Below are positions 16,847-25,401 of a stretch of DNA of 64,000 nt, one piece after another. The notes beneath the pieces are model-generated. The model was not told the DNA's origin. It ran no database searches and saw nothing but the letters and a program-made list of their open reading frames with translations. Each line of letters starts with the position of its first letter. Position 1 is the stretch's first letter. Made by a program: the position numbers and the translations under genes. This DNA is from Oribacterium sp. NK2B42 (lineage in GTDB: Bacteria > Bacillota > Clostridia > Lachnospirales > Lachnospiraceae), in the NCBI RefSeq assembly GCF_000424445.1, contig NZ_AUJX01000009.1, forward strand, positions 1-64,000, read 5' to 3'.

Positions 16847-18928
16847 CTACCTGAGTCTGAAGGGCTTTACGATTTCCTTCAGATCATTTGCTTCATTGGC
16901 AAGCTCAATGCTGGCTGCCGCGCTTTCCTCAGAGGTTGAGGAATTGGTCTGGACTACTTCTGCTATCTGGCTGATGCCGATGCTTATCTGTTCAAGAGCC
17001 TCCGACTGGTTCACAGATGCATCTGAAATCTCTTTGATCATGTCATTGGTCTCATCCGCATAGCCCGAAACTCTTTCCAATGCTTCTGCCGTATCATCGG
17101 TGATGCCTTTTCCTCTGTCTACAGCCTCTGTAACCATCTGGATGAGATCGCTGGTACTCTGAGCCGCTTCCTGACTGCGTTTTGCAAGGTTCCCAACCTC
17201 ATCCGCCACAACTGCAAAGCCTTTTCCTGCCTGACCGGCTCTGGCAGCCTCTATGGCTGCATTAAGTGAAAGAATGTTGGTCTGGAATGCGATATTGTCA
17301 ATGATGCTGATGACATCCTGAATCTTATTGGAGGCTTCCTCTATAGAATCCATGGATGCTGTAAGCTTGCTCATCTCTTCGTTACTTACAGCAATGGCTT
17401 CCTTGGTGCGGAGTGCTATGCTGCTGGCGTTTTCTGCATTGGCCGCATTATGTTTAACCTCTTCGCTTACATCATTAATGGTGCTGCTAAGCTCCTGAAC
17501 TGAGCCCGCCTGCTCGGTAGCGCCCTGTGCCAATGCCTGTGATCCGTCAGAGATCTGAGATGAATTCACTGCCACCCTCTCAGCAGATTCACTTATATCC
17601 TTAAGAGTATTCCCCAGGGTATCCTGAATGGAGTTAATGGAAATCAGGGCATTTTTCATGTCCCCAACATACTTTTCCGGACATGAGCTGTTTGCAGTAA
17701 AGTCTCCTTCTGCCATTCCGCCGAGAACCGCACCCACATCCGTAATTATGGCCTTCAGGTTATCAGACATGGAAAGGAAGGTCTCCGCCAGCTTTCCGAA
17801 TTCATTGTTTGGATAATCATAATCATTCCGGGAGTCAGAAAGCCGGAATTCTCCCACATCCTCCGCAGTTTTCATAAGCGGCTTTATAGGCGCAAGGGAA
17901 GAACGGACAACTGTCAAAGCAACAAATCCGAGAACTACGATGCCCACTAAACCTATCACTACGATTATCAGTATAGATGTATAAACCGGGCCATATACTT
18001 CCGAGTTATGAACTATATTTGTAAGAACCCAATGAAGATCCGATCCCTCCAGCTGCACCGGAGCAAATACTACAATGGCTGATACTCCGTCAATCTTATC
18101 CTGGACATGGGGCTTTATTACTGTTTCTCCACCTATAACACGCTTGACTATTGCTTCATCAAAATCCACAACCTGTCCAACCATTTCAGGTAACTTGGAA
18201 TGAACAATGTATGTATTATTCTCATCTGTCACAGTCATATAGGAAGTCTTGTAATCGCCGTTTGTATATTCAAGATCCTTTAACGTGTCCGCAAGCATAT
18301 CGCAGTTTGCGACACCGATGAATCTGCCGTTTTCAACAATTGGAGTACTTAAGGTTATGAGCCAGACTACAGTTCCGTCTGACAGCTCATATTCATACGG
18401 ATCCGTAAGATGCGTACTGAGGCTTGCCTTGGTAGGTGCATAGTAATCCGCCCCGCCATAGGAATCGTAATCATAAAGGATATCCGTTGCCGTTCCGGTT
18501 CCGCTTTTATATACGTAATACGATAATCCTTTATCTGTACCACTGAAAAAAGCATTAGGCTCAAAGGCAAAATAGGCGGAGAAAATCCTGCCGGATTCCA
18601 CAGCTCTTGTCAGTGCCCCTACTATTGCTGCTTCTCCATCTTCTCTTCCCAGCTTCCTGTAATTCATTACGCCGTCCCCAAGGGTATCAGCATACATCTT
18701 CATACCATCCATATATTTCTGGATAGTAAGAACATTTTCCTTTGCAACATTGCTGATCTGTTTCTGTGCAAGCTCATTGATGGATCTCGTAGTTAAGATA
18801 CCAAAAGCTATGCAAATGATCACAATTACGACAAGAACCGCACCGACAACGACGGTGGGTATGCGGACAGCAAGGCTCACAAATTTACCATTGCCGTTCT
18901 CTGTCTTTCTCTTTCCTGATTTACTCAT
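16847..18928 (-). CDS. Methyl-accepting chemotaxis protein (dCache sensor), first of pair
   Basis: A 693-residue chemoreceptor with the same plan as its neighbour: TM1 about 20-42, dCache domain with [13 protein letters not shown] and [13 protein letters not shown]2 about 315-338, HAMP, and a nearly identical cytoplasmic tip. AGGAGG lies 4 nt before the ATG. A FliA-type promoter at 18992-19018 suggests coordinated expression with flagella. The ligand is unknown; dCache receptors commonly bind small organic molecules such as amino acids. Confidence 0.93.
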   Translation of the reverse strand: MSKSGKRKTENGNGKFVSLAVRIPTVVVGAVLVVIVIICIAFGILTTRSINELAQKQISNVAKENVLTIQKYMDGMKMYADTLGDGVMNYRKLGREDGEAAIVGALTRAVESGRIFSAYFAFEPNAFFSGTDKGLSYYVYKSGTGTATDILYDYDSYGGADYYAPTKASLSTHLTDPYEYELSDGTVVWLITLSTPIVENGRFIGVANCDMLADTLKDLEYTNGDYKTSYMTVTDENNTYIVHSKLPEMVGQVVDFDEAIVKRVIGGETVIKPHVQDKIDGVSAIVVFAPVQLEGSDLHWVLTNIVHNSEVYGPVYTSILIIVVIGLVGIVVLGFVALTVVRSSLAPIKPLMKTAEDVGEFRLSDSRNDYDYPNNEFGKLAETFLSMSDNLKAIITDVGAVLGGMAEGDFTANSSCPEKYVGDMKNALISINSIQDTLGNTLKDISESAERVAVNSSQISDGSQALAQGATEQAGSVQELSSTINDVSEEVKHNAANAENASSIALRTKEAIAVSNEEMSKLTASMDSIEEASNKIQDVISIIDNIAFQTNILSLNAAIEAARAGQAGKGFAVVADEVGNLAKRSQEAAQSTSDLIQMVTEAVDRGKGITDDTAEALERVSGYADETNDMIKEISDASVNQSEALEQISIGISQIAEVVQTNSSTSEESAAASIELANEANDLKEIVKPFRLR

Positions 18929-18991
18929 ACTGCCTCCTGCCTGGTATGAATTTTTGCATTTCTGCTAAGATTTTTACACTGTCTATTTCTC

Positions 18992-19018
18992 ATATCGGCA
19001 GCATTTAGTTTTTATTAA
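18992..19018 (-). promoter_or_regulatory. FliA/SigD-type promoter of the chemoreceptor pair
   Basis: On the minus strand TTAA and GCCGATAT are separated by 15 nt. The -10 matches 7 of 8 positions of the flagellar consensus GCCGATAA. Confidence 0.5.
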
Positions 19019-19070
19019 GTCTATATGGGGAATTTATATTTTGATTACAATTTTAATAAAAAATACGCCA

Positions 19071-19111
19071 GAGCCGGCGGGTATCTATTTAAAACCGGGG
19101 CGCGTCGTCGG
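19071..19111. repeat. Family C repeat, single arm
   Basis: GAGCCGGCGGGTATCTATTT followed by AAAACCGGGGCGCG. It matches the arms of the palindromes at 25247-25381 and 50503-50566 at most positions. No complementary arm is present here, so this is a half-copy. Confidence 0.5.
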
Positions 19112-19120
19112 ACGAACCTG

Positions 19121-19152
19121 AAAAAAGCCACCTTAGTTGTTCTAAGGCGGCT
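19121..19152 (-). terminator. Intrinsic terminator after nrdG
   Basis: AGCCGCCTTAG and CTAAGGTGGCT pair on the minus strand around AACAA and are followed by TTTTTT. It sits 68 bp past the nrdG stop. Confidence 0.7.
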
Positions 19153-19219
19153 ATTTTCGAAACTTTATATTTTAAAATAAATACTCTCCGGCTATATATA
19201 CATTACATTAAAACAAATT

Positions 19220-19777
19220 TTACAGATGAGATGTTTTTGAAACTGTGAGGTTGTCTCCCGGGTTCCAAAGGACGATGTGTCCTTCTTTGAGGGACTTTTG
19301 GACATCAATGGTTCTCTGGTTTGAGGAACCCTTGTAAAGAAGTGTGATATCCTTAAGCTCCTGTTTGAATTCGCCGTCCACAAGAACGTCGGTTCTTTCA
19401 AGGATTTCTCTGGTTTCGGGAACCTGTGACCACATACGTCCCAGCATATCTTCATCAAAGAGGTAACCGGAGAAAATCCAGAGATCCTTTTCCGGATATC
19501 TTTCCTTAAATCTTTTTACGAGGGATACAAGCCCTTTTTGGTTCTGAGGCTCAAAGGGTTCTCCGCCTAAAAGCGTAAGACCCTGATAAGCTTCATCGGA
19601 TAATTCATCCAGAATGCTGTCCTCAACTTCTTTAGTGAATTCTTTTCCATAATCGAAAGACCAGGCAATCCGGTTAAAACACCCCGGACATGCATGAGTA
19701 CAGCCGGAGACAAAGAGACTGAGTCTGACTCCGGGTCCGTTTGCTATATCAAAATGCTTTATCTCCGCGTAATTCAT
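19220..19777 (-). CDS. nrdG: Anaerobic ribonucleotide reductase activating protein
   Basis: A 185-residue radical SAM enzyme that uses a 4Fe-4S cluster and S-adenosylmethionine to make the glycyl radical on NrdD. The cluster motif is CTHACPGC (about 25-32), with LLGGEPF at about 66. I start it at ATG 19777 (MNYAEIKHFD), the position expected for the family. A longer frame starting VPPTKGGGM is only the family D repeat read in frame. The ATG overlaps the TGA of a 21-codon leader ORF (ATGA), suggesting translational coupling. Confidence 0.92.
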   Translation of the reverse strand: MNYAEIKHFDIANGPGVRLSLFVSGCTHACPGCFNRIAWSFDYGKEFTKEVEDSILDELSDEAYQGLTLLGGEPFEPQNQKGLVSLVKRFKERYPEKDLWIFSGYLFDEDMLGRMWSQVPETREILERTDVLVDGEFKQELKDITLLYKGSSNQRTIDVQKSLKEGHIVLWNPGDNLTVSKTSHL

Positions 19778-19839
19778 ATTAATACCCATTCCGCCGCCTT
19801 TGGTCGGCGGCACAAATAGTGATGAAAACTATTTTTCAC
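19774..19839 (-). CDS. Repeat-encoded leader ORF upstream of nrdG (21 codons)
   Basis: GTG at 19839 with GAGG 6 nt upstream starts a frame reading VKNSFHHYLCRRPKAAEWVL and one more residue. It ends in a TGA that overlaps the nrdG start codon. An almost identical frame precedes mraY. The peptide may only set translation of the gene behind it, or be a by-product of the repeat; no expression evidence exists. Confidence 0.4.
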   Translation of the reverse strand: MKNSFHHYLCRRPKAAEWVLI

Positions 19840-19901
19840 ACTAATCCTCATTCCGCCGCTTTCAAACGGCAGCACAAATAGTGATGAAAACTATTTTTTA
19901 C
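19787..19901. repeat. Family D leader repeat, two tandem 62-bp units
   Basis: Two units spaced exactly 62 bp apart share CATTCCGCCGC..., CACAAATAGTGATGAAAACT and a following T-run. On the minus strand each has a GCCGCC/GGCGGC stem and an AAATAG/CTATTT stem. Each unit begins with a Shine-Dalgarno-like GAGG-ATTAGT-GTG. A third copy precedes mraY. Confidence 0.75.
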
Positions 19902-19931
19902 AATAGATCCTGTATATTCTTTGAATCCCAA

Positions 19932-20081
19932 TCAGTCTTTTCGTTTCTCGATTTCGTGTTCATTTGCCCAGACAACTGTCCCTTCAGGAGTCTCAAGTCT
20001 GTACATCACAGCCTCTCTGCCTGGGATTCTGTCAATCTTTGCTTTTATGTATACTTCTTCACCAACTTCAAACTTCTCCAT
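19932..20081 (-). CDS. Small conserved-looking protein between tatC and nrdG
   Basis: A 49-residue protein beginning MEKFEVGEEVYIKAKIDRIP and ending EHEIEKRKD. GGAGG lies 6 nt before the ATG. It overlaps the last codons of tatC by 14 nt in another frame, so it is probably translated by coupling in the Tat operon. The alternating Val/Tyr/Ile pattern suggests a small beta-barrel (SH3- or KOW-like); I recognise no family. Confidence 0.65.
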   Translation of the reverse strand: MEKFEVGEEVYIKAKIDRIPGREAVMYRLETPEGTVVWANEHEIEKRKD

Positions 20082-20850
20082 CGCCATCCTCCGAAGATTC
20101 CTCAGCCGGTTTCTTTTTGAAGACTCCGAATATGGTGCAAAGGATAACGCTGAGCTCGTAAAGAAGGATCATGGGCAGGGCCACCATTACCTGGGATACT
20201 ACATCCGGCGGTGTAACGATAGCTGCCATGATAAAGATCACAACGATCATTACCTTGCGGGCTTTTTTCATCCACTCTACTTTCAGTATTCCCATCTGAG
20301 TGAGAAGTACCGTGACTACAGGGAACTCAAATATCACCGCAAAGATGATAAAAATGGTCATGAGGAAGGAAATATAATTTCCGACACTTATGGCTGCCGC
20401 GACGCTTACGCCTTTACTCATATCCAAAAGGAAGTAAAGCATAAACGGAATCAGTACTTTGTAGGCAAAAAGTATTCCCAAAAATCCAAAAACGATTCCG
20501 AAGATGATAGCCAGAAGAAAAAACAGCTTTTCGGATTTCCTGAGTCCCGGACTCATAAATGCGTATGCCTCATAGAATATGAGAGGAAGTCCTATAAGTG
20601 CCGCAAATATAAGGGAGATAGAGAAAAACTGGATCAGCATCTCCTGAGGTGCCAGATATACAAACTGATATCCCTTGGCTCTTCCGATATCGAGGAGCGC
20701 CGACACGATCTTCTCGGCCTGTCCCAGTCCTATGAACATCGCTATCACCAGCACCACTACTATGACGATAATGCGGTTTCTAAGCTCCGTCAGATGACCG
20801 CTCAGAGTCATCTCACCTTCGGCCTGCTTTCTTTCAGTCTTTCTTTTCAT
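20068..20850 (-). CDS. tatC: Sec-independent translocase TatC
   Basis: A 260-residue polytopic protein with six hydrophobic helices, the core receptor for twin-arginine signal peptides. The early SGHLTELRNRI and the mid-protein FYEAYAFMSPGLRKSEK are diagnostic. It overlaps tatA by 17 nt, so both are cotranscribed. The C-terminal extension is acidic (KKPAEESSEDGDGEV). Confidence 0.93.
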   Translation of the reverse strand: MKRKTERKQAEGEMTLSGHLTELRNRIIVIVVVLVIAMFIGLGQAEKIVSALLDIGRAKGYQFVYLAPQEMLIQFFSISLIFAALIGLPLIFYEAYAFMSPGLRKSEKLFFLLAIIFGIVFGFLGILFAYKVLIPFMLYFLLDMSKGVSVAAAISVGNYISFLMTIFIIFAVIFEFPVVTVLLTQMGILKVEWMKKARKVMIVVIFIMAAIVTPPDVVSQVMVALPMILLYELSVILCTIFGVFKKKPAEESSEDGDGEV

Positions 20851-21040
20851 CAGTTGCTGCCTTTGTCTCGCTTACTGTCTTATCCTTGTCCTTGTTCTCT
20901 TCCTCTGAATCAGCTATACCGTCTCTGAAGCTCTTTACAGACTTTCCGAACATCTTTGTAAGCTTGGGAAGCTGTGTAGGTCCAAATACGATTACAACAA
21001 TTGCAAGTACGATTAATAATTCCTGGGTTCCGATTCTCAT
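20834..21040 (-). CDS. tatA: Twin-arginine translocase TatA
   Basis: A 68-residue protein: short N-terminus, one membrane helix (LLIVLAIVVIVFGP), the FGPTQLPKLTK hinge, an amphipathic helix KMFGKSVKSFR and a charged tail. This is the pore-forming subunit. AAGGAG lies 7 nt before the ATG, within a family E repeat. Confidence 0.9.
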   Translation of the reverse strand: MRIGTQELLIVLAIVVIVFGPTQLPKLTKMFGKSVKSFRDGIADSEEENKDKDKTVSETKAATDEKKD

Positions 21041-21046
21041 GATTTT

Positions 21047-21123
21047 CTCCTTTTATAAACGCATGTTTTTGCCGTTTATCTCTGACATACGGATGCAGAT
21101 CTAATTGGCTCCTTTTATAAAAC
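21047..21123. repeat. Family E leader repeat upstream of tatA
   Basis: CTCCTTTTATAAA occurs twice, 62 bp apart (21047 and 21109), bracketing TTTGCCGTTTATCTCTGACA and TACGGATGCAGATCT. On the minus strand the unit reads up to and duplicates the Shine-Dalgarno of tatA. Confidence 0.65.
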
Positions 21124-21166
21124 AAAATACTCTTTAATTAACGACTGTAGCAGTTTTTCCGGTTTC

Positions 21167-21802
21167 TCAGATGACCTGACCTTTCTGTGATGTTTCAGCC
21201 TTAGCTGCTTCAGTTTCCGCCGGAGCAGATTTCGAGGATGAACCTTCTTTATTGTCTGTCACATCTGATGCCTCTGAGGAAGCACTGTCAGTCTTCTCTG
21301 ATATCTCTAAGACATCAGTTGCAGATGCGTCAGCCTGAACATATTTTCCCTCTGTCTTTTCAGCATCCGCTGAAGCTGTCTCAAACTCTTTTTCCTCTTC
21401 CTTTTCAGTGTCTGTCACAGCAGATTCTTTTTCTTCAGATTTCTCCTCAGCCTTCTCAGTTCCGGTCTCAACTGACTCAGCCTTCTCTTCAGCCTTTGGC
21501 TCCGGCTTCACTGAAGAAGGTTTTCCGATGTCATTCACCGATTTCTTTACATCATCGATATTCTTCTTGATCTCATCTGCCACTTCGGTAACCGGCTGCA
21601 TAGCTTCCTTTATGGGCTTCTGTGCCTCTTCCAAAGGTTCTATCACCGATTCCCGGATGTCCTTTGTCAGATCGTTTGAAACATTCCTGAATGCTTTGAG
21701 TGATTCTCCCAGTTTTTTAGCATATTCAGGAAGCTTATCAGGACCGATGACGATGAGCGCCACAACGAAAATGATGATTAATTCTGAAAATCCTATTTTC
21801 AT
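21167..21802 (-). CDS. TatA/TatB-family translocase subunit with long acidic tail
   Basis: A 211-residue protein with the TatB-like N-terminus MKIGFSELIIIFVVALIVIG, the GPDKLPEYAKKLGE hinge and an amphipathic helix. About 120 residues rich in Glu, Lys, Ser and Ala follow. The Ser-Glu after the short N-terminus fits TatB. Many Firmicutes use only TatA and TatC, so a separate long subunit beside tatA and tatC suggests a three-component system. Confidence 0.82.
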   Translation of the reverse strand: MKIGFSELIIIFVVALIVIGPDKLPEYAKKLGESLKAFRNVSNDLTKDIRESVIEPLEEAQKPIKEAMQPVTEVADEIKKNIDDVKKSVNDIGKPSSVKPEPKAEEKAESVETGTEKAEEKSEEKESAVTDTEKEEEKEFETASADAEKTEGKYVQADASATDVLEISEKTDSASSEASDVTDNKEGSSSKSAPAETEAAKAETSQKGQVI

Positions 21803-22261
21803 AACTCGATTCCTTGATCTTTCCTTCTATATTTTCTATAACTTGTTTATTATAATTGTTCACACGCATATAATGCAATATCAAATCAAATAAGACACAT
21901 TTTTCACCTATCAACCGGTAAAAGTAAAAGTTCAGCCGGTGGACCAGGGGGACGGGGTTGGTTCTCGCCGGCAAGACCCATCCCCGGTGGATATGACTCA
22001 TATCATTAAATATCTCAAGTGGATCAATTATTTTCGAGGTCCTATATGACTCTGATAATGTAATTGCCAAGATAGGTCAATGTTCGCAGGGTGTTTCTAT
22101 GACCGCATTTGAATCAACCATGAATCAAGTCACCTATAGAGATGAAATTTGTTGACTGCAAACCAGTTGTTTCAGATATAAGTCATTTCATGAGCTTATT
22201 ATCATTGACCTCTATTCAATAAATCATCCCGAGAGTCAACCATTTAGTTTTTGGCCAAAAG
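21803..22261. other. Intergenic stretch with a family B repeat and a possible gene remnant
   Basis: It holds AGGGGGACGGGGTTGGT (21946-21962), a degraded relative of the palindrome at 9716-9845. A plus-strand frame of about 50 codons (about 22000-22156, containing NVIAKIGQCSQGVSMTAFES) has no start codon and stops at 22156. It reads like protein but I do not recognise it. Confidence 0.35.
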
Positions 22262-22298
22262 AAAAGCTCCAACCTTCAAAACGAGGTCGGAGCTTTTC
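22261..22298 (-). terminator. Intrinsic terminator after nrdD
   Basis: GAAAAGCTCC-A-ACCT and AGGT-C-GGAGCTTTTC pair around an 8-nt loop. On the minus strand a TTTTCTTTT tract follows. It is 120 bp past the nrdD stop; the intervening DNA is AT-rich. Confidence 0.65.
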
Positions 22299-22419
22299 CG
22301 ATTGGGGTGTATGTCTAAAATTTTTTTGATTTAATGGTGGCAAAATTATTTTTCATCGGTTTCAGTTTTAAAAAAATTTTCGTCAAAAAATTTTTTCATT
22401 TTTCCTCGTTTAAATTTTT

Positions 22420-24660
22420 TTACAGATGAAGCACTCTGTCCTTAATCTCCTGGGTACGACCCTGGTTCCAGTACTGTGTGCCTATGTATCCGCAGGTTCT
22501 TCTGGCAACGGACATCTTACTCTGATCACGGTTTCCGCAGTTAGGGCACTCCCAGACAAGCTTGCCCATATCGTCCTCTATGATCCTGATCTCGCCGTCA
22601 TAGCCGCAGCACTCGCAATAATCAGACTTGGTGTTAAGCTCAGCATACATGATGTTATCATAGATGAACTTGATGAGACTGAGTACTGCAGGAATGTTGT
22701 TCTGCATGTTGGGAACCTCTACGTAAGAGATAGCTCCTCCCGGTGAAAGCTTCTGGAAATCAGCCTCAAACTTAAGCTTGGTAAATGCATCGATCTCCTC
22801 ACGAACATTTACGTGATAAGAGTTTGTTACATAGTTGTGATCCGTAACACCCTTGATGATTCCGAATCTCTTCTGAAGAGCCTTGGCAAACTTGTAGGTT
22901 GTGGACTCCATCGGTGTGCCGTAAAGTGAGTAGCTGATATTCTCTGCCTTTCTCCACTCTGCGCACTTATCATTCATGTGCTGCATTACCTTCAGGGCAA
23001 ATGGCTTAGCCTCAGGATCTGTGTGTGACTTTCCTGTCATGCGTACGCACATCTCGTAAAGGCCTGAATATCCGAGAGAAATTGTTGAATAGTTGCCATA
23101 AAGGAGTTTGTCGATCTTCTCGCCCTTCTTAAGTCTTGCGAGAGCTCCGTACTGCCAGAGAATAGGTGCAACGTCTGATGTTGTTCCCTTAAGTCTCTCG
23201 TGGCGGAGTCTCAATGCCTTGTGGCAGAGTTCAAGTCTCTCATCGAAGATCTTCCAGAACTCATCCATATCTCCGTGAGCTGAACACGCAACGTCTACAA
23301 GGTTAATGGTTACAACGCCCTGGTTGAAACGTCCGTAGTACTTGTGCTTTCCTTCTGTATAGGTCTTGCTGTTGGACTTGTTGCCTGCATCGCAGAGCCC
23401 TTCTGCAAGTGACTCATTATCCGGTGTAAGGAAGGATCTGCAGCCCATGCAAGGATAAACATCGCCCTTATATTCCTTCATCTTCTTAGCGGAGATGTAA
23501 TCCGGAACCATTCTCTTGGCTGTGCACTTGGCAGCAAGCTCTGTAAGGTAATAGTATCTTGACTGAGGGTAAACATTATCCTCATCAAGCGTGTAAATGA
23601 TCTTCGGGAATGCCGGTGTGATCCAGACACCCTTCTCATTCTTAACCCCCTTCATTCTCTGCTTCAGAACTTCCTCGATAACCATCGCAAGGTCATCTCT
23701 GGTCTGTCCCTCAGGAACCTCATCGAGATACATGAACATGGTAACGAATGGAGCCTGGCCATTGCAGGTCATGAGAGTGATGAGCTGATACTGTATGGTC
23801 TGAACGCCTCTTGTGATCTCCTCGTGAAGACGCTTTTCTACGATCTTTCCGATCTGCTCGGCTGTCATCTGAACGCCGGCCTCAGCATTCTCCTCTTGAA
23901 CCTGGCTTCTGATCTTCTGACGGGAAATGTCTACGAATGGAGCAAGGTGTGACAATGTAAATGACTGTCCGCCGTACTGGTTGGAAGCAACCTGCGCGAT
24001 GATCTGAGTTGTGATGTTGCAGGCTGTGTAGAAGCTGTGTGGCTTCTCGATCATGGTCTGTGAAATAACCGTGCCGTTCATCAGCATGTCCTCGAGGTTT
24101 ACGAGGTCACAGTTATGCTCCTTCTGAGCGAAGTAGTCAGAATCATGGAAGTGGATAATGCCTTCGTCGTGAGCTCTTACCACATCCTCAGGAAGAAGAA
24201 GTCTCTTTGTAAGATCCTTGGAAACTTCACCTGCCATGTAATCACGCTGTGTAGAATTGATAACAGGATTCTTGTTGGAATTCTCCTGCTTCAGCTCCTC
24301 GTTTGACTGATCGATAAGTGAAAGGATCTCATCATCGGTTGTGTTTGACTTACGTGCGATCTCTCTCTTGTAACGATAACGCACGTACTTCTGAGCAACC
24401 TCATAACCACGCATCTCCATGATGCCGGTCTCAACCATATCCTGGATCTCTTCAACCGATACTGCTCTGTTAAGCTTTGCGCACTTTGCGGCAACATTCT
24501 CGGAAATGCCCATGATCTGGTACTCATTCATCTGATAAATAGGCTCTACCTCATTGTTTGCCTTACGGATAGCGTTAGAGATCTTTGAAATATCAAACTG
24601 AACTTCCTTGCCGTTACGTTTGATAACATTCTGTTTTACGACTTCTGTTAAAACTTCCAT
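22420..24660 (-). CDS. nrdD: Anaerobic (class III) ribonucleoside-triphosphate reductase
   Basis: A 746-residue glycyl-radical enzyme that reduces ribonucleoside triphosphates for DNA synthesis without oxygen. An ATP-cone domain (NVIKRNGKEVQFD onward) covers about the first 95 residues. The catalytic core includes YPCMGCRSF. A C-terminal zinc site (CECCG...CPNCG) precedes the radical loop RRTCGYIGTQYWNQGR. ATG 24660 (MEVLTEVVK) has GGGGGAG 5 nt upstream. Its activase nrdG is 2.6 kb downstream, separated by the Tat operon. Candidate NrdR boxes lie upstream. Confidence 0.95.
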   Translation of the reverse strand: MEVLTEVVKQNVIKRNGKEVQFDISKISNAIRKANNEVEPIYQMNEYQIMGISENVAAKCAKLNRAVSVEEIQDMVETGIMEMRGYEVAQKYVRYRYKREIARKSNTTDDEILSLIDQSNEELKQENSNKNPVINSTQRDYMAGEVSKDLTKRLLLPEDVVRAHDEGIIHFHDSDYFAQKEHNCDLVNLEDMLMNGTVISQTMIEKPHSFYTACNITTQIIAQVASNQYGGQSFTLSHLAPFVDISRQKIRSQVQEENAEAGVQMTAEQIGKIVEKRLHEEITRGVQTIQYQLITLMTCNGQAPFVTMFMYLDEVPEGQTRDDLAMVIEEVLKQRMKGVKNEKGVWITPAFPKIIYTLDEDNVYPQSRYYYLTELAAKCTAKRMVPDYISAKKMKEYKGDVYPCMGCRSFLTPDNESLAEGLCDAGNKSNSKTYTEGKHKYYGRFNQGVVTINLVDVACSAHGDMDEFWKIFDERLELCHKALRLRHERLKGTTSDVAPILWQYGALARLKKGEKIDKLLYGNYSTISLGYSGLYEMCVRMTGKSHTDPEAKPFALKVMQHMNDKCAEWRKAENISYSLYGTPMESTTYKFAKALQKRFGIIKGVTDHNYVTNSYHVNVREEIDAFTKLKFEADFQKLSPGGAISYVEVPNMQNNIPAVLSLIKFIYDNIMYAELNTKSDYCECCGYDGEIRIIEDDMGKLVWECPNCGNRDQSKMSVARRTCGYIGTQYWNQGRTQEIKDRVLHL

Positions 24661-24849
24661 ATCTGCTCCCCCTTTATTTACATCCACACCGCGGAAAGAA
24701 TTTCAGACCGGTTCCCTTTAACCCGAACCTCGAAAATCTTTATTATATTTTGTTCCCGGGCCAATGCATCGGCCTCGCGTCTTCTGATGATTTCGTAATT
24801 TCATCAGCTTAAGTGCATTTTCAAAAATATATTTCTTCTATAGCATTTT

Positions 24850-24894
24850 TACCAAATATTGTTTTTCTTGTCTCTAAAAACACTATATCTTGTG
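24850..24894 (-). promoter_or_regulatory. Candidate NrdR box pair upstream of nrdD
   Basis: ACACTATATCTTGTG at 24880-24894 matches the NrdR consensus ACACWATATATWGTG closely. TACCAAATATTGTTT at 24850-24864 is a weaker match. The centres are 30 bp apart, about three helical turns, as expected for paired boxes. Both lie downstream of the predicted -10. Confidence 0.5.
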
Positions 24895-24924
24895 TGCAGA
24901 AATACTATACTACTATTTCCACCG

Positions 24925-24953
24925 AATTTAAATACCAAATATCCAAAAGTCAA
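24925..24953 (-). promoter_or_regulatory. Predicted sigma-A promoter of nrdD
   Basis: Minus-strand TTGACT (24953-24948) and TAAATT (24930-24925) are 17 nt apart. The resulting leader is long (about 260 nt) and carries a CTGATGA/TCATCAG hairpin at 24784-24807. Confidence 0.45.
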
Positions 24954-25246
24954 TTTTTTGTAAAAAACGGAGAATTTTAGCAATTTCCACCTAAAAATCC
25001 ACCCACGATTTCTCTTAGATTACAGGGGTATAAATCAAGTAATATCGCGGTCTCCGTGGCATTCGCCTGTTTCTAAGATGTTTTGTTGAAAATTCCAACT
25101 TGATTTTTAGGAACTTAATAAACCTCTTAAATTTTGTCATATATTTGTTTCTGCGTTAAAAATCAAATTGAATCGCAAGTACATACAATCACTAGATGTA
25201 GTGATGATATCCTCCCCTATACATATATAGAGAAAGCGTAGATTTG
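24954..25246. other. AT-rich intergenic stretch without a gene
   Basis: I see no ORF or RNA gene here. The only structure is a short perfect palindrome, ATCACTA-GATG-TAGTGAT (25188-25205), which could be an operator. Confidence 0.3.
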
Positions 25247-25381
25247 AACAGAGCCGGAGGGCATCAATTTGAATACGTGGAGCGAGAACGAGAAAAATAA
25301 AAATCGGACCTCTTAGAGGTCCGATTTTATATTTTTCCGCCGCAGCGACCCGCATTCAAATTGATGCCCTCCGGCTCTGTT
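25247..25381. repeat. Family C palindrome with internal terminator, after metQ
   Basis: Perfect 28-bp arms (25247-25274 and 25354-25381; core GAGCCGGAGGGCATCAATTT) enclose a 79-bp centre. The centre includes a bidirectional terminator, AAAATCGGACCTC-TTA-GAGGTCCGATTTT. It starts 21 bp after the metQ stop. The arm sequence recurs at 50503-50566 and as a half-copy at 19071. Confidence 0.8.
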
Positions 25382-25401
25382 CCACCACGTAGTGGTAAAT
25401 A

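Noticed and set aside
19777-19813. Longer N-terminus of NrdG starting VPPTKGGGM
   Set aside because: The same residues precede MraY. They are the family D repeat read in frame, and the family-expected start is further in.
19921-20928. Long plus-strand frame opposite tatC
   Set aside because: It lies antisense to a well-supported tatC and its overlapping neighbours. Its sequence is His/Tyr/Ser-rich nonsense without domains or a ribosome site. Similar plus-strand shadows opposite other minus-strand genes were dropped for the same reason.
21738-22070. 110-codon minus-strand frame overlapping the tatB-like start
   Set aside because: It overlaps a well-supported start in another frame, includes repeat-derived sequence and has no recognisable domain.
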